From an uncultured Blautia sp. (lineage in GTDB: Bacteria; Bacillota; Clostridia; Lachnospirales; Lachnospiraceae): a DNA stretch of 26,675 bases. The notes beneath the pieces are model-generated. The model was not told the origin of the DNA. It saw nothing but the letters and a program-made list of their open reading frames with translations, and did not search any database. The position numbers and the translations under genes were made by a program. The stretch's first letter is position 1; the number at the start of each line of letters is the position of its first letter. The stretch is from positions 1 through 26,675 of the forward strand of contig URXG01000028.1 of assembly GCA_900551715.1 (NCBI GenBank), given 5' to 3'. Of this stretch, positions 6,851 through 14,132 are shown one piece after another.

Positions 6851-7789
6851 TTATTCGCCTTCTTTTCTCAAAAATGAGTTCATAATTTCAAAGCTTTCCT
6901 GCACATGAAGAAACCGGATTCCCAGTGCAAAAAATCCATGAAGTGCATCTGGAATCCTGTGTATTTCCACGTAATTTCCAGCTTCTTTCAGTCGTCGTCC
7001 ATACTCTTCTCCTTCATCTCGTAAAGGATCAAATTCTGCTGTAAGAATCAGAGTATCTGGCATATTGGAAAGATCTTTTTCCATAAGTGGAGCAAAATAC
7101 GGATTCATTCTGTCCTCAGGACTGCTTTCATAAAGTTTCAGATAATCTTCCATCTTTACTGCTGTCAGAAGATAGTCTTTGCCATTTTCCTGTACAGATT
7201 TATAGGGGGATTCTTCTGTATAACGGTTGTTTACTGCCGGATAGATCAGAATCTGTCTTCTGGGAATAAAGTCTCCTGTATCTCTGGCTTTCAGGCATAC
7301 TGCTGCCGCCAGGTTGCCTCCCGCACTGTCTCCTATAATCGTAATTCTGTCCGGATCTGCCGGCAGTATCAGTCGATGATTGTACAGGGCTTTTGCTGCT
7401 TCATAACAGTCATCCAGTGCTGTAGGGAATCGGTATTCCGGTGCCAGTCTGTACTCCACAGACATGACAATATGCCCTGTAGACTGTGCCATTCGGCTGC
7501 ATACTCTGTCATAATTTTCAACACTTTCTGTGACCCATCCGCCTCCATGAAAGAACAGAAGCACCGGGTAATGATGCTCCACCACATCTCCACTCATAGC
7601 CTCTTCTGAAGGAAAATAAAGCCTTATAGGAACCTCATAATTTCCATTATAAACTTTTGTGTCCAGTTTCTTAAAAAATATCCGCATGGCATCCAGCTGC
7701 TTGATATCCGCCAACCGCCTGGACGCCTCCACCTCGATATTTCCATAAGATAGTGCATGTAAAATTGTGCGCATTGTCTTTGAAATCAA
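6851..7789 (-). CDS. Alpha/beta hydrolase, hormone-sensitive-lipase-type esterase
   Basis: A 312-residue HSL-family carboxylesterase. The oxyanion-hole HGGGW is at 81-85, the nucleophile S155 in GDSAGG, the acid D254 in DPLRDEG and the base H284 in HGF, so the triad is complete. No signal peptide, so it is cytoplasmic. The start is TTG at 7789: AAGGAG lies 6 nt upstream, and the first internal ATG would be too far from that site. It is the first gene of a two-gene operon with the acyltransferase-membrane fusion and has a clear promoter at 7852-7880. The natural ester is unknown. Confidence 0.88.
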   Translation of the reverse strand: MISKTMRTILHALSYGNIEVEASRRLADIKQLDAMRIFFKKLDTKVYNGNYEVPIRLYFPSEEAMSGDVVEHHYPVLLFFHGGGWVTESVENYDRVCSRMAQSTGHIVMSVEYRLAPEYRFPTALDDCYEAAKALYNHRLILPADPDRITIIGDSAGGNLAAAVCLKARDTGDFIPRRQILIYPAVNNRYTEESPYKSVQENGKDYLLTAVKMEDYLKLYESSPEDRMNPYFAPLMEKDLSNMPDTLILTAEFDPLRDEGEEYGRRLKEAGNYVEIHRIPDALHGFFALGIRFLHVQESFEIMNSFLRKEGE

Positions 7790-7851
7790 TGTTGTCTCCT
7801 TCTATGCTGCTGCATTTGCGTTTATGGTATCAATGACCTTTACATAATTTT

Positions 7852-7880
7852 ATTATATCTGTTATCCCCATTTGCAGCAA
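7852..7880 (-). promoter_or_regulatory. Promoter of the esterase/acyltransferase operon
   Basis: TTGCTG (7880-7875), 17-bp spacer, TATAAT (7857-7852) on the minus strand. The RNA start would be near 7845, giving a leader of about 55 nt. Confidence 0.7.
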
Positions 7881-7921
7881 GAAAATTTGATGACTCTAAT
7901 CCCTGTTACTTTAAAAAGCTG

Positions 7922-7967
7922 AAAATAAATGCCCTGCAAACCTACACAAAGCAGATTCACAGGGCAT
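7922..7967 (-). terminator. Terminator of the flavin split-barrel gene
   Basis: An 8-bp perfect stem (ATGCCCTG/CAGGGCAT, 7967-7960 with 7936-7929) encloses a long loop that can form inner pairs. On the minus strand it is followed by TTATTTTC. Confidence 0.7.
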
Positions 7968-7991
7968 ATTGCATGTACTGTTATTTTATTT

Positions 7992-8393
7992 TCAGAATTT
8001 GATAACTTCCGGTTCATGGGTGAATGCACTGATCGTAGCAGTTGCATTCTTGAAATAAAATACCTGGGTGTTACCGTCGTCTGCAGAATACATCTGCTGA
8101 AGGGATGGATATGCATCCAGCATAGACTGTCTGGCTTCTACTCTGTCATCCTCTACCAGTTCCCCTGCAACTCTGATCCATTTACCATCTTTGAATGCAC
8201 AGATCTCTGCTTTCGGGTTAGCCAGCAGCTGTTTGGATACGTCTTTTACTTTTCCGGTCTGTATATACAGCTTTCCCTCGTAAAGATGAGCTGTTCCGAA
8301 TGGTCTTACTCGAGGCTGATCTCCTTCTACAGTTGCCAGATAATAAGTTTCTGCTTCTTTCAGAAACTGGGTTACTTTTTCGATTCCTGTCAT
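7992..8393 (-). CDS. Pyridoxamine 5'-phosphate oxidase-family flavin-binding protein
   Basis: A 133-residue single-domain split-barrel protein. The N-terminal ETYYLATVEGDQPRVRPFG and LYIQTGKVKDVSKQL stretches are typical of the PNPOx-like/general stress protein group that binds FMN or F420. It is much shorter than true PdxH, so vitamin B6 oxidation is unlikely; a reductase or flavin-binding role is more probable. The ATG at 8393 is chosen because AAAGGGGA lies 7 nt upstream and would be inside the coding region if the ATG at 8411 were used. It is a single-gene unit with its own promoter and terminator. Confidence 0.82.
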   Translation of the reverse strand: MTGIEKVTQFLKEAETYYLATVEGDQPRVRPFGTAHLYEGKLYIQTGKVKDVSKQLLANPKAEICAFKDGKWIRVAGELVEDDRVEARQSMLDAYPSLQQMYSADDGNTQVFYFKNATATISAFTHEPEVIKF

Positions 8394-8428
8394 TTTGTTT
8401 TCCCCTTTCATTCAAAATATCTGACACT

Positions 8429-8458
8429 ATTATAGACCATTTCTTCTATTGTTTGCAA
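8429..8458 (-). promoter_or_regulatory. Promoter of the flavin split-barrel gene
   Basis: TTGCAA (8458-8453), 18-bp spacer, TATAAT (8434-8429) on the minus strand. Confidence 0.65.
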
Positions 8459-8523
8459 TTCCTAATAAGTCCCAAACCTTTATATTATCGGCAGATTTTT
8501 AATTTTATTTGCAATAATTTCTC

Positions 8524-8832
8524 TTATTTTTGCTGATAACAATTCTGTATCCACTCCTCTGGAGTCAAACCATCAATACTCTCTATCTGTACCTTATTCC
8601 AGCGTTCCTGCAAATTTTTATGGTCAAAAACCGGTGCTCTTACCAGTTCTTCTACTGTCTGAAATCCACAGCCATCTTTGATATCACAGTATCCAATCCA
8701 ATAAGGTTCATCCCAATCAGCTGTATATCCCAGATAATGCTCTGTTTTTTTCTCATCATCAGAGAAAATAAAACACATTTCTCCTATTCTTTTTTCTACA
8801 GCCAGCAGATAATAAAAGTTTTTCCATTCCAT
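8524..8832 (-). CDS. Small protein of unknown function, about 102 residues
   Basis: I do not recognise the family. The product is soluble, acidic and rich in aromatic residues (MEWKNFYYLLAVEKR..., DWDEPYWIGYCDIKDGCGF) and ends in LTPEEWIQNCYQQK. The start at 8832 has GAGGTG 6 nt upstream. The much longer open frame upstream runs through the divergent promoter region and is rejected. It is read divergently from the 56-residue gene at 8956-9126, using a -10 box that occupies the same bases. It might form a functional pair with that gene, but no toxin or antitoxin fold is evident. Confidence 0.7.
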   Translation of the reverse strand: MEWKNFYYLLAVEKRIGEMCFIFSDDEKKTEHYLGYTADWDEPYWIGYCDIKDGCGFQTVEELVRAPVFDHKNLQERWNKVQIESIDGLTPEEWIQNCYQQK

Positions 8833-8881
8833 ATATGTCACCTCATCTTCTCCGCGCAGAGCATTGTGTTCTTTTCTATTA

Positions 8882-8910
8882 TTGACGAAAATCTTCTGTT
8901 TCACTATAAT
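8882..8910 (+). promoter_or_regulatory. Strong promoter for the small gene at 8956
   Basis: TTGACG (8882-8887), exact 17-bp spacer, perfect TATAAT (8905-8910). The RNA start is expected near 8917, giving a leader of about 40 nt. The -10 box overlaps that of the opposite promoter. Confidence 0.85.
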
Positions 8911-8931
8911 AACAGATATAACAAGCATCAA
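8903..8931 (-). promoter_or_regulatory. Promoter for the small gene at 8832, sharing the -10 region
   Basis: On the minus strand TTGATG (8931-8926), 17-bp spacer, TATAGT (8908-8903). Four bases are common to this -10 box and the plus-strand TATAAT, so one melted region could serve both directions. Confidence 0.6.
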
Positions 8932-8955
8932 CAAATTATGAAGGAATGTGATTAT

Positions 8956-9126
8956 ATGTCTGATATAAAAAAACATATTAGAAATATTACCAATAATATA
9001 TATGTTCCCCAGGACACACCCACCCCAGATGAGCAGGCTGCTTTCGCAGCTTACAAAAACGGTGATCCTGACTATCAGCCTTCCATCTCTCAGGAAGAAC
9101 TTATGAAAGAACTGAATATCAAGTAA
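8956..9126 (+). CDS. 56-residue protein of unknown function
   Basis: One of the few plus-strand genes here. The product begins MSDIKKHIRNITNNIY, has a Pro/Asp-rich middle and ends DYQPSISQEELMKELNIK. The tail resembles the C-terminal helix of small RelB-like antitoxins, but no DNA-binding half is seen, so I leave function open. AAGGA lies 10 nt before the ATG, and a near-consensus promoter lies at 8882-8910. The longer open frame upstream of 8956 is antisense to 8524-8832 and is rejected. A hairpin at 9137-9173 follows the stop. Confidence 0.7.
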   Translation: MSDIKKHIRNITNNIYVPQDTPTPDEQAAFAAYKNGDPDYQPSISQEELMKELNIK

Positions 9127-9136
9127 TCTTATCAGA

Positions 9137-9173
9137 TATGCCCCGCACTTCATAAAAGAAGTTTCAGGGCATA
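9137..9173 (+). terminator. Hairpin after the 56-residue gene, weak terminator
   Basis: TATGCCC (9137-9143) pairs with GGGCATA (9167-9173), with an inner ACTTC/GAAGT stem. No T run follows directly on the plus strand, so read-through to the next hairpin (9195-9229) is likely. Confidence 0.45.
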
Positions 9174-9194
9174 CGTTCATCATAATAAATACCT

Positions 9195-9229
9195 GCAAAA
9201 AACTCCCCGCCAGACGCAGGGAGTTTTCC
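9195..9229 (-). terminator. Terminator of the first secreted-protein gene
   Basis: A 9-bp stem (AAAACTCCC/GGGAGTTTT, 9227-9219 with 9207-9199) followed on the minus strand by TT and G. The T-rich right arm gives six T in a row. It could also stop plus-strand transcription from 8956, so it is probably bidirectional. Confidence 0.8.
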
Positions 9230-9241
9230 AAATGCTTGTCA

Positions 9242-11626
9242 TTATTTAACAGTTACTTTTACTTTCTTTGTAAATCCATTCAGTCCATAGCAGAAAATCT
9301 GGCAAGTTCCTTTTCCTACAGCTTTGATCTTGCCATTTGCATTTACAGTTGCCACATCCTGGTTGGTGGAAATGTAACGAACACGCTGCATATGGTCTTT
9401 TACTTTGTCGTTGGTATTTACAAGTGTTGATTTGATTGTGGCAGTTGCACCTTTTTTCAGAGTTATTTCGGATTTTTTCACAGTAATCTGCTTTGCATAT
9501 CCATAGCCTTTACCCAAAGTTGCAGTGTGCATGTCTTTGGATTTTCCGATCATGGTCTTTTTGCCGTTCACTGTTTTATAAGCCACAACATAATATTTGT
9601 AATAAATACCTGCCTGAAGTTTCTTTTCTGTCCAGGTAAGAGTCTTATTGCTGACGGTCTTTTTGTATTTCATCTTTGTACCGCATTTTGCACCGTAGAT
9701 CATGTAACCATCTGCGCCGGAAACTTTCTTCCAGTTAAGAGTCACCCTGTTTTTGCCACCTTTGACTACCAGTTCCATTACTGCAATTCCAGGAATGGTC
9801 TCATTCTGAGTATAACTGCAGACACTGCAGGTATGCTGTCTCTTGCCGGACCAGCACCATCCTGCTTTTTTCACTGTTTTCCAGGAACTGAATTTATGTT
9901 TTTCTGATTCAAATTTTGCTTTACATCTGCTGCATTCTTTCCAGTGGGAAGTCTTGTTGTGTGCCCATGTAGTCAGTTTTGCATGAGAATAAACAGGTGC
10001 AGTATTTTTTACAGTTCCTCTGATGGAAGTACAGTATGCCTTGATGGCTCCGTTATTGGTAATCGCCAGTCCGGAAGGTGCTGTGAGGGTTGCAGGTTCT
10101 TCTACATACAATGTATGTTCCGGATAAACCTGAGTATTATCAGGAATCTCTGCCTTACCGTATACATCTCCACGCTGTCCAATAAAGAGAACACTGTCCA
10201 GTATTGCTGTTATACCATCCAATCCTCCAAGGCTGTCTACCCAGGAATTGACAATATTAATGGTTTTCTTTTCCCGCATTTCTTTGTCAAAAGCCACAAT
10301 ACTGTCTTTTTCCATGATAGTTTCTGCGATCACAACGCTGTTCATGATGTTGATAGTACCAAAAGAATCCAGAGAATAGCCCATTTCCACGTCCGGAACA
10401 GTCTCTACTCTGCTGTTTGTAATATCAATTCCATATCCTACAATCTGTGAGCTACAGGATTTTGTTCTGATATCAGAACCATTTGTGATATTAATTTTTC
10501 CCATGGTTTCCAAAGCACACACAGCATCTGTAATATCCAGTGTCGATTTTTCTGTGGAAATACCGCCACGTCCATAAACTGCGATTCCACCCTGAAGATC
10601 TCCACTGCTGTTCTGTATGGTAACAGCTCCTCCGTCTGTTGTGATAGATTTGTATGTAGACTGCAGATGCAGTTCACTGTCAGAAACATGAAGTTCTCCC
10701 AAAGCTGGTTCTCCCGCTTCCTGTACTGCCACACTGTTATCCAGACTTATTGGACGGGCTGAAATGATTACTATAGCTTCTCCACCACTCTTGTTCGTTT
10801 TGATTGTTATATTGGACTGATTTCGGATATCTACAGATTTCGTAGAACGGATTCCAACTGCATATCCATCATAATCTTCTGCCATTGTGAAATTAAACTT
10901 TACTCCATCAATGATCAGCTTCTGATAACTCTCAATAAAATCTACGCCTTCCAGATCAGTAATTGAAAGAGAACCGCCTCCGGTTATGGTACAGGTTTTC
11001 ATACTGTTTTCAGTGGATGTATCCCTGATCAGGATATAATCTTCCATTACTCTTCCATCTGAATAAGGTACAATTCTATTCTGGTTTTTCAGTTCCAATG
11101 TAATATCTGAACTTTCCAGCAATCGTAATTCTCCGGTAATTGTTGCATTATCCAAAGTGAGTTTTTTCTGTGTGGCATCAAAGGTAACAGTTCTGGCATC
11201 TCCATCCAGATCGCCAAGAACGTCAGCTTTATTTGCATCTGTTACCTGAATATCGCCCACCCATATATTATAGCTGGTTTCTTCTGAATCGCCGGCACTG
11301 AAAAGATCCTCTTCTTCTCCGTCTCCAATATTCACAGGAGTCTGTTCTTCTCCTGTCTGAGAGGTTATCTCTTCTTCAATGTCTGTTGGCTCTTCTTCCG
11401 GCTGCACTTCGGGATCTTCTGCAAGAAATTCTTCAGGATTACTTTCCAGATCTTCGGATTCCAGACTTTCTTCCACTTCCTGATCAGGCTCTTCCGTCTG
11501 CATATCCTCTGTAGCCAGAATCTCTTCTGAAGAAAAATCTGCTCCTGCTGCCGGAATGCTGCACATACTGGACATCATAGATGCTGCCAGCAGAATGGCA
11601 AGGATATTTCTGGATTTTCTTCTCAT
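9242..11626 (-). CDS. Secreted beta-helix/Fn3/Big_2 multidomain protein, copy 1
   Basis: A 794-residue exported protein. Signal peptide at 1-29 (MRRKSRNILAILLAAS...AAGA); a very acidic linker at 31-118; a repetitive beta-rich region (about 119-540) with many IxNSxV/ITNSRV turns, typical of a right-handed beta-helix and perhaps of the Cthe_2159 carbohydrate-binding type; a Cys/His module at 550-614 (HWKECSRC, then HTCSVCSY); an Fn3-like domain at about 615-713 (VSGADGYMIYG); and a Big_2-like domain at 714-794 (RYISTNQDVATVNANGKIKAVGKGTC). There is no LPXTG motif, so anchoring is unknown. The ATG at 11626 has GGAGG 8 nt upstream; the longer frame to 11701 runs through the promoter element. It is the tandem paralogue of 11759-14014. 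Glycan binding or adhesion is inferred from domains only. Confidence 0.82.
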   Translation of the reverse strand: MRRKSRNILAILLAASMMSSMCSIPAAGADFSSEEILATEDMQTEEPDQEVEESLESEDLESNPEEFLAEDPEVQPEEEPTDIEEEITSQTGEEQTPVNIGDGEEEDLFSAGDSEETSYNIWVGDIQVTDANKADVLGDLDGDARTVTFDATQKKLTLDNATITGELRLLESSDITLELKNQNRIVPYSDGRVMEDYILIRDTSTENSMKTCTITGGGSLSITDLEGVDFIESYQKLIIDGVKFNFTMAEDYDGYAVGIRSTKSVDIRNQSNITIKTNKSGGEAIVIISARPISLDNSVAVQEAGEPALGELHVSDSELHLQSTYKSITTDGGAVTIQNSSGDLQGGIAVYGRGGISTEKSTLDITDAVCALETMGKINITNGSDIRTKSCSSQIVGYGIDITNSRVETVPDVEMGYSLDSFGTINIMNSVVIAETIMEKDSIVAFDKEMREKKTINIVNSWVDSLGGLDGITAILDSVLFIGQRGDVYGKAEIPDNTQVYPEHTLYVEEPATLTAPSGLAITNNGAIKAYCTSIRGTVKNTAPVYSHAKLTTWAHNKTSHWKECSRCKAKFESEKHKFSSWKTVKKAGWCWSGKRQHTCSVCSYTQNETIPGIAVMELVVKGGKNRVTLNWKKVSGADGYMIYGAKCGTKMKYKKTVSNKTLTWTEKKLQAGIYYKYYVVAYKTVNGKKTMIGKSKDMHTATLGKGYGYAKQITVKKSEITLKKGATATIKSTLVNTNDKVKDHMQRVRYISTNQDVATVNANGKIKAVGKGTCQIFCYGLNGFTKKVKVTVK

Positions 11627-11670
11627 ATTTCGTTCCTCCTTTTTTGGCTTTTCGTAAACACCTCTGTTTA

Positions 11671-11701
11671 ATAAAAGGCAGTTTTTTCCAGTTCCTTTCA
11701 C
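11671..11701 (-). promoter_or_regulatory. ECF-type promoter element, copy B
   Basis: GTGAAAGGA (11701-11693), 15 nt, CTTT (11677-11674) on the minus strand, 47 nt before the ATG of the secreted protein. Sequence between the blocks (ACTGGAAAAAACTGC) is also close to copy C. No TATAAT is visible at the right place for sigma A. Confidence 0.7.
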
Positions 11702-11718
11702 TTTTTCGTAAAAATTTT

Positions 11719-11749
11719 AAAAAACCGGAGACTTTCATCATCTCCGGTT
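11719..11749 (-). terminator. Terminator of the second secreted-protein gene
   Basis: AACCGGAGA/TCTCCGGTT 9-bp stem with a 9-nt loop, followed by TTTT on the minus strand. The same stem sequence is used at 14101-14124. Confidence 0.88.
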
Positions 11750-11758
11750 CCATCTGAT

Positions 11759-14014
11759 TTATTTTACTGTGATCTTTACTTTTCTGGAAACTCCATCTAC
11801 ACCATAGCAGTAAATATAGCAGGTACCTTTTCCTCTGGCTGTGACTTTCCCTTTGCTGTTTACCGTTGCCACTGCCTGTGCAGAAGAAATATAACGGATA
11901 GAAGGATTATGCTCTTTCATGGTTTTGTTATACTTTTTGCTGGTGCTTACCAGAGAAGCCTTAACATATGTGCTTTTGCCCTTCTTTAAGATAATGGAAG
12001 TGCTTTTAAGATTTATTTTCTTTGTATAGCCATATCCCTTGCCTATAGTAGCCACATGCATAACATCGGATTTGCCAATGATGGTTTCCTTGCCATTTAC
12101 TTTCTTATAAGCTACTACATAATATTTATAGTAGGTTCCGGCTTTCAGTTTTTTCTCTGTCCATTTAACAGTACTTTTGCCTGCTGTCTTTTTCAGCTTG
12201 GATTTTTTATTACATTGGGTTCCGTAAATCTTGTATCCATCTGCCCCGGATATCTTATTCCAGCTGAGAGTTACTGCCTTATTTCCACCTTTTAACTTCA
12301 GATCTACTACCTTAAGAGCTGCAATTGTTCCGCTTTCTGCATAATTACATCTTTTACAGCTATGCTCTCTTTCACCGGTTACTCCTACGGATGCATTACG
12401 ATAAATTTTCCATGCACCATATCTGTGGGATTCCTTATCTGCCTTGATTCCGCAATCTGTACACTCTACCCAGTGATACTTTTTGTCATTTACGATCTGA
12501 CTCCATTTTTCATGGGTATAATCCGGTATGTTTCCAGCCACTTTTCCTTTCAGACCTGTACAGTAAGAATCAACAGTTCCATTGACCGTAAGAGTGTAGC
12601 CTTTGGAAATCGTGAGGGTGTTGGGCTTCTTTATCTGGAACCAGCAGTCCTTTTTAATCTCCACATTTTCTGAGACAACCGCATTTCCAGTCACTTTGCC
12701 ACTTTTGTATTCGATTACAACACTGTTGGAAATATTTTTCTGGGGTGTCTCAATCTTTCCCCCAAGGTCTACCCAGGACTCTTCTATGGTCACACTGTCC
12801 CCTGCTTCCTGTGATTTGATACTGTAAAAATCAGAATTATCCGCTTTCAGGATACTGTTTTTGATGTTCAGATCGCATTTCAGGAAATAGAAGGGATAAA
12901 TTCCTGCATCTATGGTTACTTTACTGTTAATAATATCAAAAGTCGCTCTTTCATCTCCAGTCAGATATTCTACCAGAAATCCCCATTTATCTTTGGTCTT
13001 TAATTCAACTTCCGAATCCCGTATCTCCACTGCTTTATCTGCCACGATCCGATTAGTTGTTTTTAATACACTGTGGTCTGTAATGCTGCATTTCTGAGCG
13101 CCTATTTGCCCCTCACAGGTAAGTTCACTGTCTGAGATACTGAAGTTGCCATATATATTTTCAATTCTGATGCTTCCTTTTCCAAAATTCAGCTTTGCCT
13201 TGTTCCGTATTTCTATATTGGATCCGGAAATGGCTGAAAATGGATTATTCTCGTCGCCATCGTCTTCCATATCATACTTTATTGTAACGTTATCAATAAT
13301 CAGAGACTGATTACTGGAAGCAAGGGTGTCTGAGTGGTTATTTTCCACCGTAAGGGAACCACCCCCTGTTATCACAAGATCATCAACAGAAGTTATATAA
13401 GTACCCCATGTTTCTTTATCAGATTCTTTCACGTCTATAATGTTGTTTCCCTTCAGTTCCAGGGTAGCCGCTTCTGCAGTTCCTCCGGACAGAACTCTCT
13501 GTGAAAAATAAATCAGCCCGATTACAGCTTTTGCATCGTGGGTCATGGAAGATATATGAGCATTGTTCAGGGTAAGTTTGCGGTTTTCCACGTCATAAGA
13601 AACCGTTCCGTCCCCCAGGATATCATCTTTGTTCTCGGAAGTTACCCAGATTCCTGCGACTTTTACTCCATAATCGCCAGATATTCCTACATCCGCAGTA
13701 TCTTCATCTGTAAAATCTACTGCCGGGATTCCTGTTTCTGACTGTTCCGGTTCATTTCCTGTGCAGGTTTCCACAGGTTCTTCTTCGATTTCAGCTTCTG
13801 TAAAAAATCCTTCCTCTGAATTGCTTTCCTGATCTTCTTTTACTTCCAGATTATCAGCTTCCTGAGATACACCGGTCTCTCCTCCGGAATTTTCTTCCAC
13901 TTCCAGGATCTCCTCAGAGGAAAAATCTGCTGCCACCGTCGGCAGGCTCCACGTGCCGGACATCACAGATGCCGCCAGCACAATCGCAAGAATACTTTTT
14001 GATCTTTTTCTCAT
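11759..14014 (-). CDS. Secreted beta-helix/Fn3/Big_2 multidomain protein, copy 2
   Basis: A 751-residue paralogue of the gene at 9242 with the same layout: signal peptide at 1-29 (MRKRSKSILAIVLAAS...VAA), the shared FSSEEILE motif, an acidic linker to about 115, beta-helix-like repeats (VEIRDSEVELK, FDIINSKVTID, LNIKNSILKAD), a Cys/His module (HWVECTDC...HSCKRCNY), an Fn3-like domain (ISGADGYKIYG) and a Big_2-like domain at 667-751. There is no cell-wall sorting signal. GGAGG lies 8 nt before the ATG. The C-terminal 200 residues are the most alike between copies, while the beta-helix parts have diverged in sequence and length, as expected if the outer face adapts to different ligands. The promoter element at 14057-14086 and the terminator are also near-copies of those of copy 1. 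Confidence 0.82.
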   Translation of the reverse strand: MRKRSKSILAIVLAASVMSGTWSLPTVAADFSSEEILEVEENSGGETGVSQEADNLEVKEDQESNSEEGFFTEAEIEEEPVETCTGNEPEQSETGIPAVDFTDEDTADVGISGDYGVKVAGIWVTSENKDDILGDGTVSYDVENRKLTLNNAHISSMTHDAKAVIGLIYFSQRVLSGGTAEAATLELKGNNIIDVKESDKETWGTYITSVDDLVITGGGSLTVENNHSDTLASSNQSLIIDNVTIKYDMEDDGDENNPFSAISGSNIEIRNKAKLNFGKGSIRIENIYGNFSISDSELTCEGQIGAQKCSITDHSVLKTTNRIVADKAVEIRDSEVELKTKDKWGFLVEYLTGDERATFDIINSKVTIDAGIYPFYFLKCDLNIKNSILKADNSDFYSIKSQEAGDSVTIEESWVDLGGKIETPQKNISNSVVIEYKSGKVTGNAVVSENVEIKKDCWFQIKKPNTLTISKGYTLTVNGTVDSYCTGLKGKVAGNIPDYTHEKWSQIVNDKKYHWVECTDCGIKADKESHRYGAWKIYRNASVGVTGEREHSCKRCNYAESGTIAALKVVDLKLKGGNKAVTLSWNKISGADGYKIYGTQCNKKSKLKKTAGKSTVKWTEKKLKAGTYYKYYVVAYKKVNGKETIIGKSDVMHVATIGKGYGYTKKINLKSTSIILKKGKSTYVKASLVSTSKKYNKTMKEHNPSIRYISSAQAVATVNSKGKVTARGKGTCYIYCYGVDGVSRKVKITVK

Positions 14015-14056
14015 AGTCGCTTCCTCCTTTTACTCCTTATAAACACGTATAATAGA

Positions 14057-14086
14057 TAAAAGGCAGTTTCTTCAGAATCCTTTCAC
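14057..14086 (-). promoter_or_regulatory. ECF-type promoter element, copy C
   Basis: GTGAAAGGA (14086-14078), 15 nt, CTTT (14062-14059) on the minus strand, 44 nt before the ATG. A TATTAT shortly downstream could be a sigma-A -10, but no good -35 lies 17 bp before it. Confidence 0.7.
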
Positions 14087-14096
14087 TTTTTCGCAC

Positions 14097-14124
14097 AAAA
14101 AACCGGAGACTTCCATCTCCGGTT
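14097..14124 (-). terminator. Terminator of the nine-gene catabolic operon
   Basis: AACCGGAGA/TCTCCGGTT stem with a 6-nt loop, ending in six T on the minus strand, 9 nt after the stop of the 2-hydroxyacid dehydrogenase gene. Confidence 0.9.
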
Positions 14125-14132
14125 TGACTTTT

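Noticed and set aside
8833..9231. N-terminal extension of the gene at 8524-8832
   Set aside because: The extension is antisense to the 56-residue plus-strand gene and crosses both promoters; GAGGTG marks the ATG at 8832.
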